64,000 nt of DNA from Propioniciclava flava (GTDB taxonomy: Bacteria; Actinomycetota; Actinomycetes; Propionibacteriales; Propionibacteriaceae): the NCBI RefSeq assembly GCF_004126535.1, contig NZ_PPCV01000010.1, positions 41,248 to 105,247 of the forward strand, given 5' to 3'. This document shows positions 1 to 9,575 of this stretch, one piece after another (within the stretch, counting starts at the first letter, position 1; each line of letters begins with the position of its first letter). The notes under the pieces were generated by a model, which ran no database searches, had not been told where the DNA came from, and saw only the letters and a list, made by a program, of their open reading frames with translations. The position numbers were made by a program, and so were the translations under genes.

Positions 1-272
1 AAGGCGTATCCGAGCCCCTCATAGAACTCCGCCACATGCGGATGGAAGAAATAGTCGTTCCATCCGTGGACGTGTAAGACGGCTCGCTCCCCCGCCCTCA
101 GCGTCGGGTCAGAGCGACGCACCAACGTACCGACGAGCGGGGTTACCGGTTCACCGGACAGTGGTTGCGCTGTGAGTGGCAGATCGCGGTTCTCAAACCC
201 GTCGAGGAGGGGATCCCGCCGCCACTGATGAAGGTCGAGGCTCTTAGTATGCGCTGCGCCCCGCAGAGTCAT
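1..272 (-). CDS. Alpha/beta hydrolase, N-terminal part (runs off the window)
   Basis: The first 90 codons of a reading frame begin with ATG at 272 and run off the left edge. The protein starts MTLRGAAHTKSLDLHQWRRD and continues through GFENRDLPL and GTLVRR to AVLHVHGWNDYFFHPHV and EFYEGLGYA. The HxHGWNDYFFH block is typical of the strand-beta3/oxyanion-hole region of serine alpha/beta hydrolases of the lysophospholipase type. The catalytic Ser, Asp and His would lie outside the window. The start overlaps the end of the DUF3073 gene by 29 bases in another frame and has no clear ribosome binding site, so it is probably translationally coupled. The substrate is unknown. The start codon is the least certain part. 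Confidence 0.7.
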   Translation of the reverse strand, partial: MTLRGAAHTKSLDLHQWRRDPLLDGFENRDLPLTAQPLSGEPVTPLVGTLVRRSDPTLRAGERAVLHVHGWNDYFFHPHVAEFYEGLGYA

Positions 273-471
273 CGTCGTCTTCTTCGTCGTCTTCGGCGTA
301 AGGATCGTCGTACTCGTCAGCCTCGTCCGTTTCGACCTCCACTGGGGTGCCGTAGGGCGATTGGCCGCCCCTCAGCTCCCGTTCCAGGGAGGAGAAATCC
401 GTATCGAAGGTACGGTACTTAAGATCGCGAGCGACCTTGGTCTGCTTCGCCTTTGCACGGCCGCGCCCCAT
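244..471 (-). CDS. DUF3073 domain protein
   Basis: A 75-residue protein starting MGRGRAKAKQTKVARDLKYR, which is the conserved basic N-terminus of the actinobacterial DUF3073 family. The C-terminal half is very acidic, with runs of Asp and Glu, giving a strongly bipolar small protein. The function of the family is unknown. It lies downstream of purM on the same strand, a position I recall as common in actinobacteria. A 140-base gap separates it from purM, so it may have its own promoter. The ATG at 471 fits the family start. Confidence 0.9.
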   Translation of the reverse strand: MGRGRAKAKQTKVARDLKYRTFDTDFSSLERELRGGQSPYGTPVEVETDEADEYDDPYAEDDEEDDDDSAGRSAY

Positions 472-611
472 GTCCGGGTCGACCCCCTTAGCATTCTTGG
501 CGGTCTAGCCGCGTGAGGTTGATCTGTTCGTGACGCCGATGCTACCCGAGTTCAAGGCGTGGACAAAGCTGACCACGGCACATGGACCGGCGGGTGGGAA
601 ACAGCGCTTCG

Positions 612-1679
612 TCAGCGGTGCTGTCCCACCAGTTCGACCACGGCGGGGGCCTCAGCGGCCTCCTGCGCAGTGATCTCACCGAGCAGCCATGGCAACAGCC
701 CGCGCGCCGTCGCCTCGGTCATCAGCGCGTCCACGGACGCCGCAGGAACGACCAAAGCCATGCCGACGCCCATGTTCAGCGTCGCCTCGATGTCGGCCTG
801 GGAGACCCCACCCAGGCCCTGCACGAGGGAGAAGATCGGCGCAGGCGTCCAGGACGCGCGACGCAGCGTCGCCCGCACACCCGCGGGCAGCACACGCACC
901 AGGTTGTTGGCGAGCCCGCCGCCGGTGATGTGGCTGATGGAGTGCACCGGGGCCGTCTCAATCAGGGCGAGGATGTCGCGCGCATACACCCGCGTGGGCG
1001 TGAGTAGCGTCTCGCCCAGCGTTGCCCCCAGTTCGGGAACGTCGCGATCCAGTGACCAGCCAGCCTGGTCGAGCAGCACGTGCCGGACGAGGGAGTAGCC
1101 GTTGGAATGCAGCCCCGAGGAAGCCAAGCCGATGACCACGTCGCCAGGACGGACACGTTCCGGGCCCAGGATCGCCGCACGCTCGACGACGCCCGTCGTG
1201 GCGCCCGCCATGTCGTATTCGTCCGGTTCGAGGAGACCGGGGTGTTCGGCCGTCTCGCCGCCCAGCAGGGCCGCGCCCGCGACCTCGCACGCGGCAGCGA
1301 TGCCGGAGACGATGGCGGCGATGCGTTCGGGGACCACTTTCCCCGTCGCGATGTAGTCGGTGACGAACAGCGGCTCGGCCCCGACAACCACCAGATCATC
1401 GACCAGCATGCCGATGAGGTCGAACCCGATGGTGTCGTGACGATCCATCGCTTGGGCGATCGCAACCTTCGTGCCGACCCCATCGGTCGAGGTGGCCAGG
1501 ACCGGATGCTCGAAGCGGGTGAAGGCGGACGCGTCGAAGAAGCCCGCGAACCCGCCGAGCCCGCCGAGCACCTCCGGACGCCGCGTGCGGGCCACGTGTG
1601 CCTTCATCAACTCGACGGCCCGATCACCCGCCTCAATGTCGACACCGGCTGCGGCGTAGGCGTTGGTGGGCTCACTCAT
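612..1679 (-). CDS. purM: Phosphoribosylformylglycinamidine cyclo-ligase
   Basis: A 355-residue AIR synthetase, which closes the imidazole ring by ATP-dependent conversion of formylglycinamidine ribotide to aminoimidazole ribotide (cytosolic step 5 of purine synthesis). The N-terminal part carries YAAAGVDIEAGDRAVELMK and the nucleotide-binding STDGVGTK motif near residue 65; GLLGGETAE-like sequence (ALLGGETAEHPG) lies near residue 140, as expected for the PurM/PurL ATP-binding superfamily. The length is normal. The start overlaps the end of purF by 8 bases, so the two genes form one minus-strand unit read purF then purM. Confidence 0.97.
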   Translation of the reverse strand: MSEPTNAYAAAGVDIEAGDRAVELMKAHVARTRRPEVLGGLGGFAGFFDASAFTRFEHPVLATSTDGVGTKVAIAQAMDRHDTIGFDLIGMLVDDLVVVGAEPLFVTDYIATGKVVPERIAAIVSGIAAACEVAGAALLGGETAEHPGLLEPDEYDMAGATTGVVERAAILGPERVRPGDVVIGLASSGLHSNGYSLVRHVLLDQAGWSLDRDVPELGATLGETLLTPTRVYARDILALIETAPVHSISHITGGGLANNLVRVLPAGVRATLRRASWTPAPIFSLVQGLGGVSQADIEATLNMGVGMALVVPAASVDALMTEATARGLLPWLLGEITAQEAAEAPAVVELVGQHR

Positions 1680-3141
1680 CGGTTTCCTCCTGCACGGTGA
1701 GGCGCATCTGCTCGGCGATCCGGGCGGGCACCGGGACCGGGTACTGACCGTCGAAACACGCCCGGCACAGCCGGCGCTTCGGCACGCCGGTGGAGGCCAC
1801 GAGCCCCTCCAGGCTGATGTAGGCCAACGAATCGGCGCCGATCGAGCGGCAGATCTCGTCGGTCGTCATGCCGGGCGCGATCAACTCGGCGCGCGTGGCG
1901 AAGTCGATGCCGTAGAAGCACGGCCACTCCACTGGCGGGGAACTGATGCGGACATGGACCTCGGCCGCCCCCGCCTCTCGCAGCATCTTCACCAGGGCGC
2001 GCTGGGTGTTGCCGCGAACGATCGAATCGTCCACCACCACAAGGCGCTTGCCCTCGATGACGTCGCGGATCGGGTTGAGCTTGAGGCGGATTCCGAGCTG
2101 ACGGATCGTCTGCGAGGGCTCGATGAACGTGCGTCCGACGTAGGAGTTCTTCACCAAACCCAGCCCATAGGGGATGCCGGACGCCTCCGCGTAGCCGATG
2201 GCACTGGGGATGCCCGACTCGGGCGTGGGGATCACCAGGTCGGCGTCCACCGGCGATTCCAGCGCCAGGGTGCGGCCGATCTCGACACGCACCGAATGGA
2301 CGCGGCGGTCGGCGATGATCGTGTCGGGGCGAGCCAAGTACACGTACTCGAACAGGCAGCCTTTGGGGTTGGCTTCGGCGAAGCGCACCGACCGCAGGCC
2401 GCCGGAGTCGACGGCGATGAGTTCGCCGGGTTCGACCTCACGAATGAACGTGGCGCCCACGATGTCGAGGGCTGCGGTCTCCGACGCGACGACCCAGCCG
2501 CGTTCCAGGCGTCCGAGCACCAGGGGGCGGATGCCTTGCGGGTCACGGGCGGCGTACAGCGCCGAGGCGTCCATGAACGTGAAGCAGAAGGCCCCCTGCA
2601 AGCGGGGCAGGACCTGCAGTGCCGCGTCCCACGTGCTGCCCGCGAAGGTCGAGAGCAGGGCCGTCACCAGGGAGGTGTCGTTGGTGGAGTCCATCGAGTC
2701 TTTGGTGACGATCTTGGCGCGCTCGTCGCGTGAGCGGAGCCAGGCCTCCAACTCCTCGGTGTTGGTGAGGTTGCCGTTGTGCGCCAGGGCGAGGCCACCG
2801 TTCTCGGTGGGCCGGTACGTCGGCTGGGCGTTCTTCCACACCGAGGCCCCGGTCGTGGAGTACCGGTCGTGCCCGATCGCGAGGTGTCCCGTCAGGGAGT
2901 TCAGCGTCGGCTCGTCGAAAACCTGGGACACCAGACCCATGTCTTTGAAGACCATGATCCGGTCGCCGTTGCTGACGGCCATGCCAGCGGATTCCTGACC
3001 GCGATGCTGGAGCGCGAACAGCCCGTAATAGGTGAGTTTGGCGACCTCCTCGCCGGGGGCCCAGACTCCGAACACCCCACATTCTTCACGGGGTGCGGGG
3101 TCACCGACGGGATCGAGGCTCGAGGCGTCCGTACAGGTCAC
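1672..3141 (-). CDS. purF: Amidophosphoribosyltransferase
   Basis: A 489-residue glutamine PRPP amidotransferase, the committed first step of purine synthesis. A roughly 20-residue propeptide precedes the catalytic Cys in EECGVFG, as in the Bacillus-type enzymes that are processed to expose an N-terminal Cys. The N-terminal nucleophile hydrolase signature LQHRGQESAGMA follows. The C-terminal phosphoribosyltransferase domain shows the PRPP loop VVVDDSIVRGNT near residue 370. Conserved late cysteines (RLCRACFDGQYP) could be Fe-S cluster ligands of this subtype. It is the first gene of a purF-purM unit and overlaps purM by 8 bases. Confidence 0.97.
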   Translation of the reverse strand: MTCTDASSLDPVGDPAPREECGVFGVWAPGEEVAKLTYYGLFALQHRGQESAGMAVSNGDRIMVFKDMGLVSQVFDEPTLNSLTGHLAIGHDRYSTTGASVWKNAQPTYRPTENGGLALAHNGNLTNTEELEAWLRSRDERAKIVTKDSMDSTNDTSLVTALLSTFAGSTWDAALQVLPRLQGAFCFTFMDASALYAARDPQGIRPLVLGRLERGWVVASETAALDIVGATFIREVEPGELIAVDSGGLRSVRFAEANPKGCLFEYVYLARPDTIIADRRVHSVRVEIGRTLALESPVDADLVIPTPESGIPSAIGYAEASGIPYGLGLVKNSYVGRTFIEPSQTIRQLGIRLKLNPIRDVIEGKRLVVVDDSIVRGNTQRALVKMLREAGAAEVHVRISSPPVEWPCFYGIDFATRAELIAPGMTTDEICRSIGADSLAYISLEGLVASTGVPKRRLCRACFDGQYPVPVPARIAEQMRLTVQEETDE

Positions 3142-3233
3142 AAGCGGATTCTACCTTCTAGGCCGACGCGGGCCGTGCGGTGGCCATTCAGACGCTCCGA
3201 CCAGGTCACCATGGAGTCTTGCTGGGGCGTCGC

Positions 3234-3797
3234 TCAGCGCACCAACCGGAGGGATCCGGGGTAGCGCACGAGACGTCCGCGCGCGGCTCGCGCCGCAGCC
3301 ACGATGCGGGCCAGGAACCAGATCGCGCCTGTCAGGCCCATGATGACCGCGCCCACCCCCCAGGGGAGCGTGGCGGCACCGACCAGGAGCGCCAAGGCCA
3401 CGGTGATCTCGAAATTGAGGGAGGCACACGCATGGGCACGGACGCGGGGGTCGCGCTCCCCCACCGTCAGCAGGATGGCCACGGGGCCAACCCAGGTGGT
3501 CACCAGCCCCAGCCAGTGACTCGCGGGCACCCAGAAGCGCTGCGAGGGGCTGAGCGGCACCCCCTTCCAGGGGTCGCGGGAATCCCCTTGCCTCAGCGCC
3601 CCGGGGACGGGCGTCGGCGCCTCAGCGAACAGATGCGGCGGCAGGACGAGGGTCGGTTCGGGCGTGTTCGCCTCGAACGGCCCCGCGCCTGCGGCCTCGA
3701 CGCCGCCCTCCCGCGATGGGGGGCCAAACCAGGGGCGCTCCGCGGTGACGCGAGGCTCCTGGGGAGGCTGGAATCCGGGCGCGCTCATAGGGGCCAT
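3234..3797 (-). CDS. DUF4870-like small membrane protein
   Basis: A 187-residue protein with a Pro/Glu-rich, probably disordered N-terminal 90 residues. It is followed by about three hydrophobic segments beginning ASHWLGLVTTWVGPVAILLT, then RVRAHACASLNFEITVALAL and a last pair ending near residue 165. The order His-Leu-Gly-Leu, then a charged loop, then Ala-x-x-x-LNF-x-x-T is the pattern of the DUF4870 family of unknown function. The ATG at 3797 is used because GGGG lies just upstream; an internal ATG at 3788 is possible. It sits between purL and purF on the same strand, separated from purL by a hairpin. Confidence 0.7.
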   Translation of the reverse strand: MAPMSAPGFQPPQEPRVTAERPWFGPPSREGGVEAAGAGPFEANTPEPTLVLPPHLFAEAPTPVPGALRQGDSRDPWKGVPLSPSQRFWVPASHWLGLVTTWVGPVAILLTVGERDPRVRAHACASLNFEITVALALLVGAATLPWGVGAVIMGLTGAIWFLARIVAAARAARGRLVRYPGSLRLVR

Positions 3798-3800
3798 TGT

Positions 3801-3841
3801 GCCCCGGAAGGAGAGGATTCCCCTCCGGGGCGTGGGGTCCT
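3801..3841 (-). terminator. Hairpin after purL
   Basis: GCCCCGGA at 3801-3808 pairs exactly with TCCGGGGC at 3834-3841. The structure lies directly downstream of the purL stop in the direction of purL transcription and just upstream of the DUF4870 gene. There is no clear U tract. Confidence 0.5.
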
Positions 3842-3843
3842 GA

Positions 3844-6099
3844 TCAGCCGGCCATGGCTGCCGGAATGGGGGCAGCCCAGCGTTCGCGGATCTCGGGCAG
3901 GGTCAACGAGAACTGGCCGTGCACTTCGAGGACGCCCTCACCGGTGACCTCACCCAGCCGTGTGAGCGGTACGTTCTTGTCGGCGCACAGTTGCGCAAAC
4001 GCGCTGTAATGCTCCCCCGACAACGACACCAGCGCACGGGCTGGGGATTCGGAGAACAGCCACATCGTCGGATCGCCCTCGGGAAGGGTGAGGGACACGC
4101 CCAGGTCGTTGCGCAACGACGCCTCCACGAGGCCTTGAGCCAGGCCACCGTCGGACAGGTCGTGCGCCGAGGAAAGCAGCCCTCGCCGAGCGGCCTCGAT
4201 CATGACCTCGGCCAGCGCCTTCTCGGCGGCGAAGTCGGGCATCGGCGGCAACCCACCCAGATGATGGTGGATCGCGTCGGCCCACGAAGAACCAGACAAT
4301 TCGTCGCGGGTCTCCCCCAGCAGCATCACGGCGTCACCGGGGAAGGCGAAGCCCATGCGCGTCCGGGTAGCAACATCGTCGATGACCCCCAGCATGCCGA
4401 TCACCGGCGTCGGGTGAATGTTCACTCCGTCGGTCTGGTTGTAGAAGCTGACGTTGCCGCCGGTCACCGGGGTGCCCAGTTCGCGGCAGCCGTCCACCAG
4501 GCCCATGATCGCCTCGATGAACTGCCACATGACATCGGGATCCTCGGGGGAACCGAAGTTGAGGCAGTCCGTGATCGCGACCGGCTGGGCGCCCGACGTG
4601 GCCACGTTGCGGTAAGACTCCAGCAGCGCCAACTGCGCCCCCAGGTACGGGTTGAGCAGGCAGAAACGCGGGTTGTTGTCGGTCGCCAAAGCGATACCCA
4701 GGCCGGTCTCTTCGTCGATGCGGAGCATGCCGGAGTCTTCAGGCTGGGCCAAGACGCTGTTGCCGCGCACGTAGCGGTCGTACTGGTCGGTGATCCAGCT
4801 CTTGTCGGCCTGGTTCGGGGAACTCACCAGCGTGAGGAGTTGATCGGCCAACTCGCCCCCGGAGCCCGCACGGGGCAGATCTTCGGCCTTGTCGGCGTTC
4901 AGAGCGTCGATCCAGGTGGGCCGCGCGGCCGGGCGGTCATAGACGGGGCCGTCGTGCGCGACGGTGCGGGGGTCGACGTCGACGACGCGCTCGCCGTGGT
5001 AGTCGATCAGCAGCCGATCGCCCTCGATGACTTCGCCGACGACGGTGGCCAGCACGTCCCACTTGGCGCAGATCTCCATGAAGGTGTCGACGTCCTCGGG
5101 GCGCACGACGGCCATCATGCGCTCCTGGCTCTCGCTCATGAGGATCTCCTCGGGCGAGAGCGTCGGGTCGCGCAGCACGACGGTGTCGAGGTCGACGTGC
5201 ATGCCGCCGTCGCCGGCGCTGGCCAGCTCGGAGGTGGCGCACGAGATGCCGGCGGCGCCGAAGTCCTGGATGCCGGTGATGATGCCGGCCGCGAACAGCT
5301 CCAGCGTGCACTCGATGAGCAGCTTCTCCATGAACGGGTCGCCGACCTGCACGCTGGGACGCTTGGCGGGACCGTCGGCGTCGAACGTCTCCGACGCCAG
5401 GATGGAGGCCCCACCGATACCGTCGCCACCGGTGGCAGCGCCGTACATGATCACCTTGTTGCCCAGGCCGGACGCCTTGGCGAGCTTGAGGTCGTCGTGC
5501 TTGAGGACGCCGACGCACAGCGCGTTGACCAGCGGGTTGCCCGCGTAGGTGGCGTCGAACATGACTTCGCCGCCCAGGTTCGGCAGGCCCAGGCAGTTGC
5601 CGTAGCCGCCCACTCCGGCGACGATGCCTGGCAGGACGCGGGCCGTGTCGGGGGCGTTCAGCGGGCCGAAACGCAGCGGATCCATCACGCCGATCGGCCG
5701 GGCGCCCATCGCGAGAATGTCGCGCACGATGCCACCGACGCCGGTCGCCGCACCCTGGTAGGGCTCCACGTAGGAGGGGTGGTTGTGGGATTCGATCTTG
5801 AAGGTGACCGCCCAGTCGCCACCGATGTCGACCACGCCCGCCTGCTCACCGATCCCGGCCAGCAGCGGCCCGCGGGGAGTGTCATTACCGAGCACCCCGA
5901 ACCGGGCCAGATGCTTCTTCGAGGACTTGTAGGAGCAGTGCTCCGACCACATCACCGAGTACATCGCGAGCTCGCATCCCGTCGGACGCCGCCCGAGGAT
6001 CTCCTTGATGCGCGCGTACTCGTCGGCCTTCAGCCCGAGTTCAGCCCAAGGCTGCTCTGTATCGGGGGTTGCCCAAGCGTTCTCTACCGTGTCAACCAC
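3844..6099 (-). CDS. purL: Phosphoribosylformylglycinamidine synthase subunit PurL
   Basis: A 751-residue small-type PurL, the ATP-dependent synthetase subunit that works with PurQ (glutaminase) and PurS, both encoded at 11.3-12.2 kb. Motifs include [20 protein letters not shown] near residue 45, [20 protein letters not shown] near residue 105, and [16 protein letters not shown] sequence ([13 protein letters not shown]) in the C-terminal half, all characteristic of the duplicated PurM-like fold. The start is GTG at 6099. No Shine-Dalgarno sequence precedes it, but an AT-rich GATAGAT lies about 10 bases upstream, which suggests leaderless transcription. It is divergent from the kinase gene at 6245. 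Confidence 0.96.
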   Translation of the reverse strand: MVDTVENAWATPDTEQPWAELGLKADEYARIKEILGRRPTGCELAMYSVMWSEHCSYKSSKKHLARFGVLGNDTPRGPLLAGIGEQAGVVDIGGDWAVTFKIESHNHPSYVEPYQGAATGVGGIVRDILAMGARPIGVMDPLRFGPLNAPDTARVLPGIVAGVGGYGNCLGLPNLGGEVMFDATYAGNPLVNALCVGVLKHDDLKLAKASGLGNKVIMYGAATGGDGIGGASILASETFDADGPAKRPSVQVGDPFMEKLLIECTLELFAAGIITGIQDFGAAGISCATSELASAGDGGMHVDLDTVVLRDPTLSPEEILMSESQERMMAVVRPEDVDTFMEICAKWDVLATVVGEVIEGDRLLIDYHGERVVDVDPRTVAHDGPVYDRPAARPTWIDALNADKAEDLPRAGSGGELADQLLTLVSSPNQADKSWITDQYDRYVRGNSVLAQPEDSGMLRIDEETGLGIALATDNNPRFCLLNPYLGAQLALLESYRNVATSGAQPVAITDCLNFGSPEDPDVMWQFIEAIMGLVDGCRELGTPVTGGNVSFYNQTDGVNIHPTPVIGMLGVIDDVATRTRMGFAFPGDAVMLLGETRDELSGSSWADAIHHHLGGLPPMPDFAAEKALAEVMIEAARRGLLSSAHDLSDGGLAQGLVEASLRNDLGVSLTLPEGDPTMWLFSESPARALVSLSGEHYSAFAQLCADKNVPLTRLGEVTGEGVLEVHGQFSLTLPEIRERWAAPIPAAMAG

Positions 6100-6244
6100 A
6101 CGGTCAATCTATCGTGCCGCATCACCGGTTCGCGTCCGCGCCCACCCGCGTCCGCCTGTGTGCCGTACCGCGGCAGCATCCCCGGAGGTAGCGTGGTCTC
6201 CAGGGCGCGACGCCGAGGTCGCGACCTCAACGAGGAGGGTTACC

Positions 6245-7159
6245 ATGGGGTATCCGAACATCTCCTTGGCCGTGGACGCTGGCCAATCCTCCACCCGCGT
6301 GCGCGCGGTCGGGAGCGACGTCCCCGACCTTTCCCTGCCGGGGGTGAACACCGCGGCGCCGCTGCCCCCACAATGGGCGACGCTGCTCCGATCGGCGTTG
6401 GCTAGGACCGGTCCCGCTTCCACCGTCGCGCTCGGGTCGAGCGGGCTGGGCGCCGAGACCGCGCAAGAATTGCTGGACCTGCTGGAGGACACCCCCGTAC
6501 AGCGGCTCATCCTCGCCCACGACTCGGTCACCAGCTACCTGGGAGCCCTCGGCGACGGTGAAGGCTGTGTCATCGCGGCGGGCACCGGCACGATCTGCCT
6601 CGCCGTCGGCCCGCACGAAACAGCGCGGGTGGACGGGTGGGGCAACCTGATCGGTGACGCCGGTTCGGCGTACTGGATCGGCCGCACCGCCATGGAAGCC
6701 GCCCTGCGTGGCTACGACGGCCGCCGTCAGATGACCGCGCTCACCGGACTGATGCAGCACGAGTTCCCCGACCTGGAGAGCGCCTACCTCACTCTGCAGT
6801 CCGACCCCGACAAGGTCGCGCGTATCGCCGCGTTCTCGTCGCAGGTCAATGAGGTGGCGGCGTCCGACCGCGTGGCGGGCACCATCTTGGACAAAGCGGC
6901 AGCCCACCTGTCGGAGTCGGTGCAGGCAGCGTTGCGGCGGGTGCGGCTCGGCGGCCCCAGCGTCCCGCGCGTCGCAGCCATTGGCGGAGTGTTCCGCAGC
7001 GAACGCGTCCTGCGACGGTTCACCGACTATCTGACGTTGGAGTGGCCGACGTTCGCGCTCGCCTCCACGACAGGCGAGGGCATCGATGGCGCGCAAGCCT
7101 TGCTGACGCTGGCTGCCACGCACCCCTTGTCCGCACGGCTGTCGATCGCCGAACGCTGA
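6245..7159 (+). CDS. N-acetylglucosamine kinase-like protein (BadF/BadG/BcrA ATPase family)
   Basis: A 304-residue protein of the ASKHA fold. The phosphate-1 motif is SLAVDAGQSSTRVRAV at the N-terminus. The central AAGTGTICLAV and GDAGSAYWIGRTAM blocks match N-acetylglucosamine kinases of the BadF/BadG/BcrA/BcrD superfamily, and an adenosine motif IGGVF occurs near residue 245. ATG at 6245 was chosen because GAGGAGG lies 7-13 bases upstream. It is transcribed away from purL and lies ahead of an ABC importer on the same strand, which suggests (inference) that the imported compound is an amino sugar or a related sugar. The exact substrate cannot be told from sequence. Confidence 0.8.
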   Translation: MGYPNISLAVDAGQSSTRVRAVGSDVPDLSLPGVNTAAPLPPQWATLLRSALARTGPASTVALGSSGLGAETAQELLDLLEDTPVQRLILAHDSVTSYLGALGDGEGCVIAAGTGTICLAVGPHETARVDGWGNLIGDAGSAYWIGRTAMEAALRGYDGRRQMTALTGLMQHEFPDLESAYLTLQSDPDKVARIAAFSSQVNEVAASDRVAGTILDKAAAHLSESVQAALRRVRLGGPSVPRVAAIGGVFRSERVLRRFTDYLTLEWPTFALASTTGEGIDGAQALLTLAATHPLSARLSIAER

Positions 7160-7189
7160 CCCTCAGGCGTGTTTGCGCTGAATGCGCGC

Positions 7190-7205
7190 CGTGATAGGCA
7201 TCACA
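7190..7205. promoter_or_regulatory. GlxR/CRP-like binding site
   Basis: CGTGATAGGCATCACA matches the CRP/GlxR consensus TGTGA-N6-TCACA at 9 of 10 specified positions and is symmetric (GTGAT, four bases, ATCAC). It lies 125 bases upstream of the ABC importer binding-protein gene, consistent with cAMP-dependent control of a carbon-source gene. Confidence 0.5.
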
Positions 7206-7329
7206 GAATCGTGACGCTGAGCCCTCGTGGACGCCTATCGCGGCGGAGGTGAGATTTCTAGACTCCCAGGTGCCACCCGCCATCACCGTTGATGCGGGCC
7301 CTCCTCGGATTCGACAAGGGGTTTCACCG

Positions 7330-8361
7330 ATGAAACGCAGAACTTTCCTGATGCTGTCCAGCGCCGTCGCCGGCGGATTCGCCGTGAGTGGCTGCTCCGG
7401 CACCACCCAGCCCGCAGGCGGCGGCGCCAGCGGCGGGTCCACGGCGCTCAGCTTGTACTCTTCCTCCCCGAAGGATCAGTACGAGCCGGCCGTATCCGCC
7501 TTCAAGAAGAGCACCGGCATCGACGTCGAGGTCGTCAGCGCCGGGACCGGCGAGTTGATCAAGCGTATCCAGGCCGAAGGTAACAACCCGCAGGCCGACG
7601 TGCAGTGGGGCGGGCTGGGGCAATCCGTTGCTGGAGCGCTGGACCGGTTCGAGGAGTTCGTTCCCGCCGACGACGCCGCCTTCCTGCCGGCCTACCAGGC
7701 CTCCACCGGCAGGGATAAGCGCCTTGTCCCCTTCTCCATCATCCTTAACGCCTTCATGGTGAACACCAAGCAGACCTCGTCGGCAATCACCAGTTGGGAG
7801 GCTCTGCTCGATCCCACGCTCAAGGGCAAGATCGCCTTCGCCGATCCGGCGAAGTCGTCCTCGTCCCTGTCGCAGATCGTGAACATGCTGCATGCCATGG
7901 GACACGGCAACCCCGAGCAGGGCTGGGATTACGTTGGCCAGTTCGCCAAGCAGCTGAACAACAAGCTGCAAGCCAGCTCGTCAAACGTCTACAACATGGT
8001 CAGCAGCGGCGAGTACGCCGTCGGCATCACGAATGAGACCAACGCCGTGAAGTACGCGGTTGTCCAACCCGAGATCAAGACGATCTACCCTTCGGAGGGA
8101 ACGATGGTCGAGGCCGACAACATCATGCTCATCAAGGGTGCCAAGAACGCGGCCAACGGCAAGACGTTCATTAACTACCTCACCGGCAAGGACTACCAGT
8201 CCGGGATGGAAGAGGTGGGCCTACGAACCGTCCGCGTCGACGTGACGCAGAAGGCGTTCCCGGCGCTGGCCTCCATCACCGTCGTCGAGCAGAACAAGGC
8301 GTGGATGCAGGAGAACGGCTCCAAGATCAAGGACCGCTTCATGGATCTGTTCACCCGCTAG
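7330..8361 (+). CDS. ABC transporter substrate-binding lipoprotein (Fbp/Afu type)
   Basis: A 343-residue periplasmic-binding-type protein. The N-terminus MKRRTFLMLSSAVAGGFAVS has a twin-arginine-like RRTFL motif and a lipobox Val-Ser-Gly-Cys, so it should be membrane-anchored on the outer face. The body (LYSSSPKDQYEPAVSAF, then GELIKRIQAEGNNPQADVQW) matches the binding-protein family that includes FbpA (ferric iron), AfuA (hexose phosphates) and phosphonate binders. ATG at 7330 is chosen to place the signal peptide at the N-terminus. It is followed in order by the ATPase and a fused permease. The neighbouring sugar-kinase-like gene makes a sugar or sugar-phosphate substrate possible, but iron cannot be excluded. 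Confidence 0.85.
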   Translation: MKRRTFLMLSSAVAGGFAVSGCSGTTQPAGGGASGGSTALSLYSSSPKDQYEPAVSAFKKSTGIDVEVVSAGTGELIKRIQAEGNNPQADVQWGGLGQSVAGALDRFEEFVPADDAAFLPAYQASTGRDKRLVPFSIILNAFMVNTKQTSSAITSWEALLDPTLKGKIAFADPAKSSSSLSQIVNMLHAMGHGNPEQGWDYVGQFAKQLNNKLQASSSNVYNMVSSGEYAVGITNETNAVKYAVVQPEIKTIYPSEGTMVEADNIMLIKGAKNAANGKTFINYLTGKDYQSGMEEVGLRTVRVDVTQKAFPALASITVVEQNKAWMQENGSKIKDRFMDLFTR

Positions 8362-8432
8362 GGAAAACCATCACCGTGACGTTTGCCGCCGGGGTCGCAA
8401 GACCCCGGCGGCCCCATTGAGCCGAGGCAACC

Positions 8433-9575
8433 ATGAGCGTTCCGATCAGCATCCGCAACATCACCAAGAAGTACGGGGACACCGTCGTCATCCCCGACCT
8501 GTCCGCCGACATCCACGATGGCGAGTTCTTCACACTGCTAGGCCCCAGCGGCTGCGGCAAGACCACGTTGCTGCGCATGATCGCGGGTTTCATCGACATC
8601 CAACGAGGAACCATCGCCTTCGGCGATCAAGTGATCAACGACGTCCCCGTGAACAAGCGCGATTACGGCATGGTCTTCCAGAACTACGCCATCTTCCCCT
8701 CCATGACCGTGGAGAAGAACGTCATGTTCGGGTTGGAGAACCGGCACGTTCCCAAGGCCGAGGCGCAACGGCGCACCGAGCAGATGCTCGCCCAGGTCAA
8801 GATGGAGCACCTCGCCAAACGATTCCCGGAGAACCTCTCTGGCGGCCAGCAGCAACGCATCGCCCTCGCCCGCGCCATCGTGATTAATCCCCAGGTGCTT
8901 CTCATGGACGAACCCCTGTCCAACCTGGACGCCAAACTGCGCATCGAGATCCGGCAGGTCATCGCCGACATCCAGCGTGAGATCGCGATCACCACGGTCT
9001 ACGTCACCCACGACCAGGAAGAGGCCCTGTCGGTTTCTGACCGCATCGCCGTCATGAATCATGGCGTCATTCAGCAGGTCGCTAGCCCGGAGTCGATCTA
9101 CCGGCGCCCGTTCAACCAGTTCGTCGCCGGGTTCATCGGCCACTCCAACAGCTTTGACGCCGTGGTCGTGGAGAACGTCGGCGGCCAGGCGACGGTCCGC
9201 TTGGAGGGGGGCTACACCTTCGCTATCGACGTGCTTCGCCGAGACGTCGCCCCGGGAACACACGTCATCGTCAGCGTCCGACCCGAAGACTTCACCGTGC
9301 ACGACAGTCCCAGCGGCCTGTCCGGACGCGTTCGACTACGCCAGTTCCTCGGCTCGCACGTTCAGTACAACCTGGACAACGACAGCGGCCGGGAATTCCT
9401 CCTCAATCAGAGCGCGGACTTCGGCACACGACTGTTCCAACCTGGTGATGTGATCCATCTGGGCGTCGACTCGCGCGCCGTCAACATCTTCGACGCCACC
9501 ACCAGCGAAACGTTGGTCGAGGGGGTGCTCAGCAATGTCATCGGCAGCCCCGTCACTGAAGTTCCGGCGTCCTGA
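8433..9575 (+). CDS. ABC transporter ATP-binding protein (FbpC/PotA type)
   Basis: A 380-residue ATPase. Walker A LLGPSGCGKTTLLRM lies near residue 35, the signature LSGGQQQRIALARA near 135, Walker B VLLMDEPLSNLDAKLR near 155, and the switch His in YVTHDQEEALS near 190. The C-terminal 140 residues form a TOBE-type regulatory domain as in the FbpC, PotA and MalK ATPases. It powers the importer made with the upstream binding protein and the downstream permease. Its end overlaps the permease start by 41 bases in another frame, implying coupled translation. Confidence 0.92.
   Translation: MSVPISIRNITKKYGDTVVIPDLSADIHDGEFFTLLGPSGCGKTTLLRMIAGFIDIQRGTIAFGDQVINDVPVNKRDYGMVFQNYAIFPSMTVEKNVMFGLENRHVPKAEAQRRTEQMLAQVKMEHLAKRFPENLSGGQQQRIALARAIVINPQVLLMDEPLSNLDAKLRIEIRQVIADIQREIAITTVYVTHDQEEALSVSDRIAVMNHGVIQQVASPESIYRRPFNQFVAGFIGHSNSFDAVVVENVGGQATVRLEGGYTFAIDVLRRDVAPGTHVIVSVRPEDFTVHDSPSGLSGRVRLRQFLGSHVQYNLDNDSGREFLLNQSADFGTRLFQPGDVIHLGVDSRAVNIFDATTSETLVEGVLSNVIGSPVTEVPAS

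Noticed and set aside
3919..6405. 828-codon open frame opposite purL
   Set aside because: It is the high-GC antisense shadow of purL, rich in Arg, Gly and His with no domain.
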